In this document: positions 23,761 to 31,548 of the stretch, piece by piece
How positions within the stretch are numbered: the first letter of the stretch is position 1
Layout of the letters: each line of letters opens with the position of its first letter
Source of the DNA: Vreelandella neptunia
GTDB lineage: Bacteria > Pseudomonadota > Gammaproteobacteria > Pseudomonadales > Halomonadaceae
DNA: 64,000 nucleotides
Reading direction: 5' to 3'
NCBI RefSeq assembly: GCF_034479615.1
Contig: NZ_CP140255.1
Span: 62,001 to 126,000 of the forward strand
Translations under genes and position numbers: made by a program
The notes under the pieces: generated by a model
Database searches by the model: none
Told to the model about the DNA's origin: nothing
Seen by the model: only the letters and a program-made list of their open reading frames with translations

Positions 23761-24681
23761 TTAGAGTACACCAGACTCGCGTAATAGTGGGCGCAAACGG
23801 GCAATCGCCTGAGGCAGGTCATCACCCAGCATGTGTACCGGTCCATCGCGCAAATCGTTTTCGCGCAGACGAGCCACTTCGCCACATACGCCGATGGGTA
23901 CGTTAAGCGCTTCAGCCGCTTTAGGCAGCGCCTGGTTAATATAGCTATCGCTCTCCCGCTGACCGCTAGAGAGCAGTACCATAGAAGAGTGCAGCCGCGC
24001 GACTGCCTGGGGGAGATCCTCCAGCGGCAGCGAGTGGTCAAGCATCTGCACCCGGTAGCCCTGTTCGCTGGCCATTAGCGCCGACATCAGCACCCACAGA
24101 GGGCCTGGGTCGTCGGGCATGGCGTTGAGTAGAATCAGCGGGCCACGGGTAGCCTGATTGGCATAGTGCAAGCGGATGCCCACCTGGCTGCGTAGGAAGG
24201 CTTCCAACGTGCGGCGCACTAACTGATCCGCTTGAACGGCCCACTTGGCCTCTAAGGTTAAGATGACCGGTTGCCAGAGCTCGTTAATGGCCACGCTTAG
24301 CGGGTAGAGCGCTAAACTCTGGTGATAAACCGCTTCCAGCTTGGGAAGATCCAACGCTTCGATGATAGCTTGCAGCTGCTGGCGCTGGCTTGCCCAGTCG
24401 CCGGCATCTGGTGTCGGGGCTTCAATTGTCTCTGGCTGGTCAAGCAAGTCGGCGACTTGACTGACCGGCACACCACGATTGAGCCACTGCAGGATGCGTT
24501 CGATGCGGGTAATGTCGTCCTGAGCGTAAAGACGATGACCTTTCGGAGTGCGCTGGGGGCGAATTAGCCCGTAACGTCGTTCCCAGGCGCGAAGCGTGAC
24601 CGAATTCACCCCCGTTAAGCGAGAAACCTCGCGTATTGGATAGAGTGGCGTATCGGGTGGGTGGGTCGCCTTAAGACTCAT
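23761..24681 (-). CDS. litR: MerR-family regulator, LitR/CarH-like without B12-contact residues
   Basis: A 306-residue regulator with an N-terminal MerR winged helix (YPIREVSRLTGVNSVTLRAWERRYGL, split here as residues 14-39) and a C-terminal half shaped like the cobalamin-binding photosensor of LitR/CarH. In B12-binding members a W..EH motif and a DxHxxG-type His ligand are expected; here the equivalent places read W147...ADQ and PDDPGPLW (about 189-196), with no His ligand. This fits the class II LitR group known from Pseudomonas and Burkholderia, which work with a separate photoreceptor. Adjacent photolyase and lipid genes are the usual targets. TTGTAC-type elements lie in its own promoter region, so autoregulation is likely. 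Confidence 0.82.
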   Translation of the reverse strand: MSLKATHPPDTPLYPIREVSRLTGVNSVTLRAWERRYGLIRPQRTPKGHRLYAQDDITRIERILQWLNRGVPVSQVADLLDQPETIEAPTPDAGDWASQRQQLQAIIEALDLPKLEAVYHQSLALYPLSVAINELWQPVILTLEAKWAVQADQLVRRTLEAFLRSQVGIRLHYANQATRGPLILLNAMPDDPGPLWVLMSALMASEQGYRVQMLDHSLPLEDLPQAVARLHSSMVLLSSGQRESDSYINQALPKAAEALNVPIGVCGEVARLRENDLRDGPVHMLGDDLPQAIARLRPLLRESGVL

Positions 24682-24819
24682 GGGCGCCAGTACCTCTTTG
24701 TTAACTGCAGCGCGGCGCTGCAGGGGCCTGTCATGGTTCGCCGCGGCGAAGGTGATTCATGTTCCATTTAAAGGTTGCCTGATTTAAAAACTAAACATTA
24801 GCACGATACTGTATGCCCA

Positions 24820-24848
24820 TTTGTACAACTTGTCGCTACCCGGTACAA
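24820..24848 (-). promoter_or_regulatory. litR promoter with two TACAA repeat elements
   Basis: The palindrome TTGTACAA (24821-24828) and GGTACAA (24842-24848) carry TACAA exactly 20 bp apart. Read on the minus strand, TTGTAC (24848-24843) and TACAAA (24825-24820) form a promoter with a 17-bp spacer, so the repeats coincide with the -35 and -10. TGTACA-type halves are known for LitR-family operators; assignment to this LitR is inference. Confidence 0.5.
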
Positions 24849-24887
24849 CCTTTATAAGAATCCTTCTTAATCATTTAAGCCCCTTGC

Positions 24888-25970
24888 TTATTGAACCGAC
24901 CGGCCTATTAGTGCCTCTCCTAAACGGTGGCCGGAGAGCCAGGCATCCTCAACGCGGCCGTCGCGGAAGCTGTCACCGCACAGGGCCAAACCATTCGCAC
25001 TGTATAAGTAATCATGCTTACAAGAAATTGATGGCTGCGCATAACGCCAGCGGTGGGCGCCTGTTTCAATAAGCCGGGGGAAGGTGAATTCACTGGGGAA
25101 AACGCCCTTCAAGGCGGTGAGTAGTTGTTCTGCCACCCACTCGGCAGGCTGCTCTAAATGAGCTTCGCTCCACTCAAGCCCCGCCAATAAGCTGACGCTT
25201 TCCGGCTGTGTGTCGCGCCCCGGCTTGGTTTGATTGCGGGATACTATATTAAGCGCTGAATTAAGCACTGAGCCCTGGGATGGATGCGTGATACGCGCCA
25301 TCTGCCAATCTGGGTCAACACCGGGTACGGCGGGGAGCGGCCCGTCAAAAATTGCCCATCCCGCCCAACAGGCCCGCTGTGTTCGGGTTAAACAAGCTGC
25401 TGCCAAAGCATCGTCCCAGGGTTCGATCAGCGCATGGGCCTGAGGAGGCGGCGCGCTAATCACGACCTGGTCATAAGGCCCGTGGCGAGACCCGGCAGCG
25501 TCTATTAGTAGCCAGCCGTTGGGCGTGGGGTCAAGCATGTCGATGGGCGTACCGGTATGCAGCTCGGCATTGGGCTGGGCCGTGAGTGAATCGGCCATAT
25601 GTCGCGTCAAGGCGCTCATTCTGGGCGCGCCGACGTAACGCTTTTGGCCATCATTGTGCGCCTGCCAGCCGCGTGAACTAGCCTGATAGGTACGGGTCGG
25701 CCAAACAGCTATGCAGCTAGCTGCAAGCCATTCATCGACCGTGCGTTGAAAGTTTACGTCGCGCACGCTGAATGCCTGAGCGCCTAAATCAAGCGTTGCG
25801 CTGGGTCTACGTTTACTTGACATACGCCCACCGGGGCCACGGGCTTTATCAAACAGCGTGACGTTGGCGCCACTGCTGGCCAATACCTCCCCGCAGGCAA
25901 GTCCTGAGATGCCTGCGCCGATGATAGCAACTGATTGAGAGGCGGGAAGCGGCGGTAGCAGTTTGGCCAT
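24888..25970 (-). CDS. Renalase-like NAD(P)/FAD-dependent oxidoreductase
   Basis: A 360-residue flavoprotein beginning MAKLLPPLPASQSVAIIG. The motif AIIGAGISGLACGEVL (about 13-28) and FDKARGPGGRMSSKR are typical of bacterial renalase-like oxidoreductases, which often accompany photolyase clusters. The C-terminus keeps LALCGDSFRDGRVEDAWLSG, the usual FAD-contact block. Substrate unknown. ATG 25970 is chosen; TTG/GTG codons up to 25982 are alternatives and no clear Shine-Dalgarno is present. It precedes litR by 206 bp in the same direction and has its own promoter with a TTGTAC element like that of litR. Confidence 0.85.
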   Translation of the reverse strand: MAKLLPPLPASQSVAIIGAGISGLACGEVLASSGANVTLFDKARGPGGRMSSKRRPSATLDLGAQAFSVRDVNFQRTVDEWLAASCIAVWPTRTYQASSRGWQAHNDGQKRYVGAPRMSALTRHMADSLTAQPNAELHTGTPIDMLDPTPNGWLLIDAAGSRHGPYDQVVISAPPPQAHALIEPWDDALAAACLTRTQRACWAGWAIFDGPLPAVPGVDPDWQMARITHPSQGSVLNSALNIVSRNQTKPGRDTQPESVSLLAGLEWSEAHLEQPAEWVAEQLLTALKGVFPSEFTFPRLIETGAHRWRYAQPSISCKHDYLYSANGLALCGDSFRDGRVEDAWLSGHRLGEALIGRSVQ

Positions 25971-26019
25971 GAGCACTCGCAACGTGAAAAAGAGGTCGAA
26001 TTAATCGTTGTGAAAGCGC

Positions 26020-26050
26020 ATTGTAGCAGTTGTGTATAAATATCGTACAA
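26020..26050 (-). promoter_or_regulatory. Promoter of the renalase-like gene with TTGTAC element
   Basis: On the minus strand TTGTAC (26050-26045) and TACAAT (26025-26020) are separated by 19 bp, a spacer length seen at MerR-controlled promoters. TGTATA at 26033-26038 lies in the spacer. The same hexamers occur at the litR promoter. Confidence 0.45.
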
Positions 26051-26110
26051 TTTAATATTAATTATATTTGCTTAGCTGAGTTTCTATCCCAAGGCAGCTG
26101 TAAGCAGCGG

Positions 26111-26190
26111 TAAATAGGGCCGTTATAAGCAGTGCCTTTATAAATAGTGCCGTTATGAATCTAAACAGTGCCGTTATGCAATAGTGCAGC
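26111..26190. repeat. Short degenerate tandem repeats upstream of the yfcH-like gene
   Basis: Units with the core GTGCCGTTAT begin at 26117 (GGGCCGTTAT), 26132 (GTGCCTTTAT), 26147 and 26168, with a partial unit (GTGC) at 26184. Spacings are 15, 15, 21 and 16 bp. AAATA or AAACA precedes most cores. No coding frame runs through them. Confidence 0.7.
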
Positions 26191-26233
26191 CATGAAGGCT
26201 TGCAACGATGCCATCTAACAGGAGCAAAACCCC

Positions 26234-27136
26234 ATGCGCGTATTAATTACCGGAGGCAGTGGCTTTGTCGGCCAGCGACTATGCCGGCAGTTAGTTGAAA
26301 AGGGTCACGAGGTGCAGGTGGTCTCCCGCTCGCCTCACCAAGTGCGGGATCGTTTGCCGAACAATTGTGACATTCGCGATAGTGCCCAGGCGTTCATTGA
26401 GTCGCCGCCGGACGCCTTGGTTAACCTGGCCGGTGAGCCGATTGCCGCCAAGCGCTGGAGCGATGAGCAGAAAGCCAAACTGATTAACTCCCGGGTGGCG
26501 GCGACCGAGCAGTTGGTGGCGCTTTGCGAACAGCTCAAAGCTAACGGCCAGCCGCTGCCTAAGGTGGTGGTATCGGGGTCAGCAATGGGCTACTACGGCG
26601 ATCAGGGCAGGCGCGTGGTAACCGAGGAAACAATGCCCAACGATGAGTTCGCCCATCGTCTGTGCAAACAGTGGGAGGCAGCCGCTAAGCCTATTGAGGC
26701 CATGGGCGTGCGGCTGGCGATTGTGCGCATTGGCTTAGTGCTAGAGGCGGGAGGAGGCAGCCTGGAGAAGATGCTGCCGCCGTTTAAGCTGGGGTTAGGC
26801 GGCCGTTTTGGTAGCGGCGAGCAGTTTATGCCGTGGATTCACCGCGACGACTTAGTCGCAGCGATCCTGTTTCTCATCGATCAAGAGGGCTTGAGCGGCG
26901 CCTTCAATGGCAGCGCTCCGCACCCGGTGACCAATGCTACCTTTACTAAAACCCTGGCCAGTCATCTCAACCGCCCGGCCATTTTCCCAGTACCTGCTTT
27001 TGTCTTGAAGGCGGGCTTTGGAGAAATGTCGCGGCTACTGCTGACCGGGGCAGATATGCGCCCCGCGCGCCTGGAAGAGGCAGGATTTAGCTTCCAATAC
27101 CCTACTCTAGACAAGGCGCTTGAGGCGATTCTTTAG
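26234..27136 (+). CDS. TIGR01777/YfcH-like NAD(P)-binding epimerase family protein
   Basis: A 300-residue extended-SDR-like protein. The Rossmann motif MRVLITGGSGFVGQRL starts at residue 1; GYYGDQG near residue 118 and FMPWIHRDDL near 198 are hallmarks of the YfcH/TIGR01777 group; DUF1731-like C-terminal residues follow (LLLTGADMRPARLEEAGFSF). The physiological substrate is not known; homologues are linked to cell division or sugar-nucleotide metabolism only loosely. ATG has AGGAGCAAAAC upstream. It is a single gene, convergent with rapA, and the spacer between them holds a large inverted repeat. Confidence 0.88.
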   Translation: MRVLITGGSGFVGQRLCRQLVEKGHEVQVVSRSPHQVRDRLPNNCDIRDSAQAFIESPPDALVNLAGEPIAAKRWSDEQKAKLINSRVAATEQLVALCEQLKANGQPLPKVVVSGSAMGYYGDQGRRVVTEETMPNDEFAHRLCKQWEAAAKPIEAMGVRLAIVRIGLVLEAGGGSLEKMLPPFKLGLGGRFGSGEQFMPWIHRDDLVAAILFLIDQEGLSGAFNGSAPHPVTNATFTKTLASHLNRPAIFPVPAFVLKAGFGEMSRLLLTGADMRPARLEEAGFSFQYPTLDKALEAIL

Positions 27137-27155
27137 CTATTAGCGAGCCCAACTT

Positions 27156-27307
27156 GCGGCGGCGTTAGGGTAAAGCGGGGGTCTTTCGCCATGGCCGGAA
27201 AATGTTCCCAACAATTCCGGCATTTCCGCCATCCATGGCGGTCAGATGGCGAAAGTAGCGCCAAGGGACGGGTTTACAGCGCCCCCGCGGCACCCTAACG
27301 CCGCCGC
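27156..27307. repeat. 152-bp multi-armed inverted repeat between convergent genes
   Basis: Outer arms of 16 bp match perfectly: GCGGCGGCGTTAGGGT (27156-27171) and ACCCTAACGCCGCCGC (27292-27307). Inside are GCGGGGG/CCCCCGC (27175-27181 with 27282-27288) and CTTTCGCCAT/ATGGCGAAAG (27183-27192 with 27246-27255). The centre holds two further hairpins, GCCGGAA/TTCCGGC (27194-27221) and CCGCCAT/ATGGCGG (27226-27241). The whole can fold as a long stem ending in two side-by-side hairpins. It has no T-run and no open frame. Flanking target-site duplications were not found. Confidence 0.85.
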
Positions 27308-27327
27308 TGTGCCGTTTACTTTAACGA

Positions 27328-30273
27328 CTAGCGGTCAGCATCAACGGTGATAATCACCCGTACTGAGTCAAGCCGCAGGCGAGTGTTCTCAATCGCTTCA
27401 CTAAGCGCCTTGCGCTCATCTTTTAACGCGTCGATTTCAGCACTGCGCACCGCCGGATTGTGCTCGGCAAGTGCAGTTAAGCGCGCAATCTCGGCGTCCA
27501 GCTGGGCGCGCATGCGCGCTTCAGCGTTCTCGACGATGCTGGGCAGCTGGCGCTCGGCTTCGCCTTCACCCTGCGTGAGCAGTTCACGCAGCTGGTCGTG
27601 GCGGCTCTTGATCAAGTCCCGTGCCAGCGACTTGTTAACCTTCTGAAGGTTCTTGCCCAAACCGGTGAAGGAGATCTTGCTGGTCAGATTGGCGCCTGAT
27701 TCATCCAGCAGTAAGCGTACTGCGGTGGGCGGCAAGAAGCGGTTAAGGTGCAGCTTCTTGGGCGCCGGGCAGTGGGTGCGGAACACGAGTTCAGCCATCA
27801 AGCGGCCGCTGGGAATGGCATCGTGGCGCAGCAGAGCGAGCGCCGAGTTGCCCATGGTGCCATCCAGTACGCGGCCCATCATTTCCCGCAGTAGTGGGTG
27901 CTCCCAGGAGAGCCGTTGCACATCGTCACGGGCCAGCGCCTGGGATCGGCTGTAGGTGGCGGTAAAGCCCTCTTCGCCTTTAACCAGACCCGGCAAGCCA
28001 TCCAGCATATGTTGGCTGGGCTGGAGGTGCATTAAGCCTTTGCCGATCTCCTGGCTTTCCACGCCGAAAATATCCAGCGCCCGTTCCAGGTAGCGCGGCA
28101 GAGCGGCGTCGTCATCAAGTTCGCGCACCGCGTCGATCACCTGCTGAGCGCGGGCGGGGCGGCAGGCGTTGAGCTCAAGCAGACGGTTACGGCCTGCATC
28201 GTGCTCCGCCAGCTTGGCGCTAAACATCGCACGGGTTTCGGCGATGATCTCGTCAAGCGCCTCATCATCCAGCAGGGCGTCAGCCAAGGCGTCACCAAAG
28301 GCATCAAATAGCTCGTTGCCGACCCCATGGGGGGCACTGAACGCATCCATCCCTTCGTGGTACCAGCGCAGTAGGCGCTCGCCGGGGCTGCCCTCAAAAG
28401 TCGGAATGTGCAGCTCAATGGCGTGGCGCTGACCGATGCGATCCAGGCGGCCGATGCGCTGTTCGAGCTGATCCGGATGCTGTGGCATATCGAACATCAC
28501 CAGGTGACGGCAGAATTGGAAGTTGCGCCCCTCCGAGCCAATTTCTGAGCAGACCAATACCTGAACGCCTTCATCCTCATCGGCAAACGCCGCCGCTGCG
28601 CGGTCACGCTCTATCAGGGAGAGGTCTTCGTGGAACACCGGTGCGTGGTAGCCGCCCAGCACCCGTAGCCCTTCAGCAAGCCCTTCGGCGGTTTCCCGGT
28701 GGTGGGCAATGACCAGGACTTTCTCGTTGGCGAAGCCGTTCTCACTGTCGTCGCTAAGCTTTTCCAGTAGCCAGTTAACCCGCGGATCGATGTGCCACCA
28801 GTCTTCGCCGTTGAGCGGGTCATTGCTGAGTTCGCGGTAGGCCGCGTCAGGATAGATCAGCACGTCGGGGTGATCCATGCCGGTCTCGATCAGCAGTTCG
28901 TCGAGGTAATCATCATCGCGCTCTAAGCGGCGCACGACGCGACGGTAGGCCGAAGGCAGCGCTAAGGGCACTAGATTGAGGCGTCGCTCCGGGAAGCCCC
29001 CTACGTGACGGCGGCTGTTGCGGAACATTACCCGGCCTGTGCCGTGGCGATCCAGCAGCGCTTCGCTCAGTTGGGCGCGAGCGGCGTCCTGCTGTTCTTG
29101 GCTGGCCTCAGGGTTGCATAGGATGGCCAGCAGCGCCTGGCTGTCGCGGTCATCGGCTACTGCAGAGACGTCGGTACGGGCGCTAGGGTCGTCAGGCAGT
29201 GCCTCCAAGGCATCGATGGCGCGGGCCACTTCGGTGTAGTGGCTCTCTTCGGCTTTGAAGCGCTCAAGATCGTGGTAGCGCTCGCTGTCCAGCAACCGCA
29301 GGCGGGCAAAGTGGCTCTTGATGCCCATCTGCTCGGGGGTGGCGGTGAGCAGCAGCAGGCCGGGAATCACCGCCGAAAGCTGTTCAACGCACCGGTAGCC
29401 GGGGCCGCTACCCTCTTCACTCCAGTCAAGGTGATGCGCTTCGTCAACGATCAGCAGGTCGAACTGGCTGGCCAGCGCCTGCTCTTGACGCTGGGGGTTG
29501 GCAAATAGCCAGCCTTGGCTCGCTAGCACCAGCTGGGCGCTCTCAAAGGGGTTGGCGCTGCCGTGAGCCTGGCTCTGGGTTTCATCCAGTAGCGAGACGT
29601 TGAGCGAAAAGCGCCGCAGCAGCTCAACCAGCCACTGGTGGGTGAGGCTGTCGGGCACCAAAATCAGCGCCCGCTCAACGCGGCCATTGAGTAGCAGGCG
29701 GTGCAGAATCAGGCCAGCCTCAATGGTTTTACCCAGGCCCACTTCATCCGCCAGCAGAACCCGGGGCGCATGGCGGTTGGCGACTTCATTGGCAATGTAG
29801 AGCTGGTGAGGAATCAGGTCTATGCGCGGCCCGGAAAAGCCCAGCGCGCTGTGTTGCTCGATACGCTGATAGTGGTGCAGGGTGCGAAAACGTAAATCAA
29901 ACCAGTCGTTGCGATCCACCTGGCCGGTCAGCAGGCGGTCGCGGGCCTGGTCGAACTGCATGGTATCGGCGAGTTTGGCCTCGGGCAGCTCGCGCAGATT
30001 GCCTTCTTTATCTTCACCGATATAGGTGATCAGGCCGTTGGACTCTTTGCTGTCATCGACAACGATCTGCCAGCCGTCAGCGGAGAGTACGCGGTCGCCG
30101 CTGCCGAACATAACGCGGGTGAGCGGGGCCTGGCGGGTGTTGTAGGTACGGGTTTCCTGACTGGCACTGAACAAAATGGTAACGCTACGGGCGTCGCAGT
30201 TAAGCACGGTGCCGAGCCCAAGCTCAGCTTCGCCGTCGCTAATCCAGCGTTGGCCGGGAGAAAAATCGCTCAT
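27328..30273 (-). CDS. rapA: RNA polymerase-associated ATPase RapA
   Basis: A SWI2/SNF2 ATPase that binds RNA polymerase core and helps it recycle after transcription. The 981-residue product has the N-terminal Tudor-like domains (residues 1-105), Walker A LADEVGLGKTIEAG near 175, DEAH at about 277-280, helicase motif VLVCSEIGSEGRNFQF and RIGRLDRIGQRH in the second RecA lobe, and the RapA-specific C-terminal region. Length is close to E. coli RapA (968). ATG 30273 has GAGG five bases upstream. It is preceded on the same strand by the Lgt/TlpA-like gene and a hairpin, and is convergent with the yfcH-like gene. Confidence 0.96.
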   Translation of the reverse strand: MSDFSPGQRWISDGEAELGLGTVLNCDARSVTILFSASQETRTYNTRQAPLTRVMFGSGDRVLSADGWQIVVDDSKESNGLITYIGEDKEGNLRELPEAKLADTMQFDQARDRLLTGQVDRNDWFDLRFRTLHHYQRIEQHSALGFSGPRIDLIPHQLYIANEVANRHAPRVLLADEVGLGKTIEAGLILHRLLLNGRVERALILVPDSLTHQWLVELLRRFSLNVSLLDETQSQAHGSANPFESAQLVLASQGWLFANPQRQEQALASQFDLLIVDEAHHLDWSEEGSGPGYRCVEQLSAVIPGLLLLTATPEQMGIKSHFARLRLLDSERYHDLERFKAEESHYTEVARAIDALEALPDDPSARTDVSAVADDRDSQALLAILCNPEASQEQQDAARAQLSEALLDRHGTGRVMFRNSRRHVGGFPERRLNLVPLALPSAYRRVVRRLERDDDYLDELLIETGMDHPDVLIYPDAAYRELSNDPLNGEDWWHIDPRVNWLLEKLSDDSENGFANEKVLVIAHHRETAEGLAEGLRVLGGYHAPVFHEDLSLIERDRAAAAFADEDEGVQVLVCSEIGSEGRNFQFCRHLVMFDMPQHPDQLEQRIGRLDRIGQRHAIELHIPTFEGSPGERLLRWYHEGMDAFSAPHGVGNELFDAFGDALADALLDDEALDEIIAETRAMFSAKLAEHDAGRNRLLELNACRPARAQQVIDAVRELDDDAALPRYLERALDIFGVESQEIGKGLMHLQPSQHMLDGLPGLVKGEEGFTATYSRSQALARDDVQRLSWEHPLLREMMGRVLDGTMGNSALALLRHDAIPSGRLMAELVFRTHCPAPKKLHLNRFLPPTAVRLLLDESGANLTSKISFTGLGKNLQKVNKSLARDLIKSRHDQLRELLTQGEGEAERQLPSIVENAEARMRAQLDAEIARLTALAEHNPAVRSAEIDALKDERKALSEAIENTRLRLDSVRVIITVDADR

Positions 30274-30307
30274 GATGCCTCGGGGGAGTCTGCAAAACGG
30301 GTCGTAT

Positions 30308-30332
30308 GCCGCCGGTCGTGAGCACCGGCGGC
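30308..30332 (-). other. Hairpin between the TlpA-like gene and rapA
   Basis: A perfect 9-bp stem GCCGCCGGT/ACCGGCGGC with a 7-nt loop lies 54 bp past the stop of the upstream gene and 34 bp before rapA. No T-run follows on either strand, so it is not a standard terminator; it could be an RNA stability element or a Rho-linked pause site. Confidence 0.55.
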
Positions 30333-30386
30333 AACAGGGCGGGGGATTCTAACGCAAAGCAGCGGGGGGATTAAGGTGTATCGGCA

Positions 30387-31190
30387 TCAATCTTTTAACC
30401 AGCGATCCAGCTGGGCGCGGGTAAGCTCGCCAACGTGGACATCCAGGGTATTCCCCTGGCCGTCGAACAGTACGGTGGTGGGCAATCCCGGTGCTTGAAA
30501 AAGCGCCATCAGCTGCTGGCTGGGGTCACGCAGAGCGTAGCGAAACTCAAGCTGCTGCTCATCCAGGTAGCGCACCATGGGTAGCAGGTCTTCTCCCTGG
30601 TTGGCGACCACCACGCTAACCCCTTCGCGCTGGGCGGCCTCCTCAAGCAGCGGCATTTCACGCAGGCAGGGGGGGCACCAGGTCGCCCACAGGTTGACGA
30701 TAATCAGGTCAGCGTTGTCGGTCAGTGAGGGCAGATGCACCTCATTGCCTTCCACATCCTCAAGGGTGATCTCCGGTAGGGCGTCAACCGCAAAGTCATT
30801 GCCCAGGGGCGCCAGGGTGACCAGCACCAGCCATAGGCTGGAGGCGGCGATTAGCATGGCCATCGCACCGCCCATAGCCAGTAACCGCGCCCGTAGCGTC
30901 CAAGCCGTCCATACCAATCCTGCGGCCATCCCCCACAGGCCGTGGTAGCCGGGTTGCCAGACTTTGAGCGCTTCAAGCGGGGCGTCGCTATAGCTATCCA
31001 GGTTGAGCAGAATATGGCCCACTCGAGCGCCAACTAACCAAACAATAATAAGCCCGGTAAACCAGCGCTGCTGAGCCGGGCGGGGCAGCCCTAACAAGAA
31101 GCGCGCGCAGAGCAGCAGTAGCAGTGCGCAGCCAACGGCGTAAAGGCGTGGTAGCGAAATCAGTAGCGGGCCGAGAGCAATGGCGTTCAT
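30387..31190 (-). CDS. Lgt-like membrane domain fused to TlpA-type thioredoxin
   Basis: A 267-residue two-part protein. Residues 1-130 hold several membrane segments and resemble part of prolipoprotein diacylglyceryl transferase (LVGARVGHILLNLDSYSD...WQPGYHGLWG), but at half the length of Lgt and without its full active site. Residues 135-267 form a TlpA/ResA-like thioredoxin domain with WCPPC at 171-175 and cis-Pro in GLPTTVLF, facing the periplasm. It probably reduces disulfides in exported proteins, for example in cytochrome maturation; the role of the Lgt-like part may be only membrane anchoring. ATG 31190; divergent from the small membrane protein gene. Confidence 0.8.
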   Translation of the reverse strand: MNAIALGPLLISLPRLYAVGCALLLLLCARFLLGLPRPAQQRWFTGLIIVWLVGARVGHILLNLDSYSDAPLEALKVWQPGYHGLWGMAAGLVWTAWTLRARLLAMGGAMAMLIAASSLWLVLVTLAPLGNDFAVDALPEITLEDVEGNEVHLPSLTDNADLIIVNLWATWCPPCLREMPLLEEAAQREGVSVVVANQGEDLLPMVRYLDEQQLEFRYALRDPSQQLMALFQAPGLPTTVLFDGQGNTLDVHVGELTRAQLDRWLKD

Positions 31191-31191
31191 G

Positions 31192-31243
31192 GGTTTCCCG
31201 TTCAGGTTTTTAACTTAGATTTTTTAACTTAGGTTTCCCGTTA
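31192..31243. repeat. Repeats in a divergent promoter region
   Basis: GGTTTCCCGTT occurs at 31192-31202 and again at 31232-31242, enclosing two copies of TTTTTAACTTAG 14 bp apart (TAACTTAG at 31211 and 31225). These sit between the starts of two divergent genes and could affect both promoters. Confidence 0.6.
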
Positions 31244-31305
31244 GCATGCCGTGAAGCAGGTACACTGGAGACCATATCATGCGAGCTGAAAATTACGGAG
31301 ACGTT

Positions 31306-31548
31306 ATGCCCCCACCCGCTTTCGATAAGCTGCGCGCGCTAGCGATCGGCTCCCAGGCGATTGGCTTAATTCTGATTATTACCCTGGAGACCGTCATGGA
31401 AAACGCAGCACGCCCCTGGCAGGGTGTGGTGCTCGCGGGCATGTTAGCCACGGCGTTATCGATTGCCCTAGTGCGGCTTTACCGACGCAATCTAGCCCGC
31501 AAGCGTTGGGCAGAGCGCCTTGAAGCCAAAGACCATGACGATGCCTAA
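31306..31548 (+). CDS. Small two-helix membrane protein of unknown function
   Basis: An 80-residue protein (89 if ATG 31279 is used) with two hydrophobic segments and a basic, charged C-terminus (RRNLARKRWAERLEAKD). I do not recognise a family. Both starts have a GGAG at workable distance; ATG 31306 gives the tighter spacing (ACGGAGACGTT). Its 3' end overlaps the start of the downstream cardiolipin-synthase-like gene by 14 bp, so the two are probably co-translated, which suggests a membrane-lipid context. Confidence 0.6.
   Translation: MPPPAFDKLRALAIGSQAIGLILIITLETVMENAARPWQGVVLAGMLATALSIALVRLYRRNLARKRWAERLEAKDHDDA

Noticed and set aside
23676..24041. Longer photolyase starting inside litR
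   Set aside because: The extra residues have no photolyase similarity and cross the litR-phr terminator; ATG 23675 has AGGAGA.
27156..27307. Ordinary intrinsic terminator
   Set aside because: No T-run follows the stems on either strand and the structure is far larger than a terminator, although termination is not excluded.
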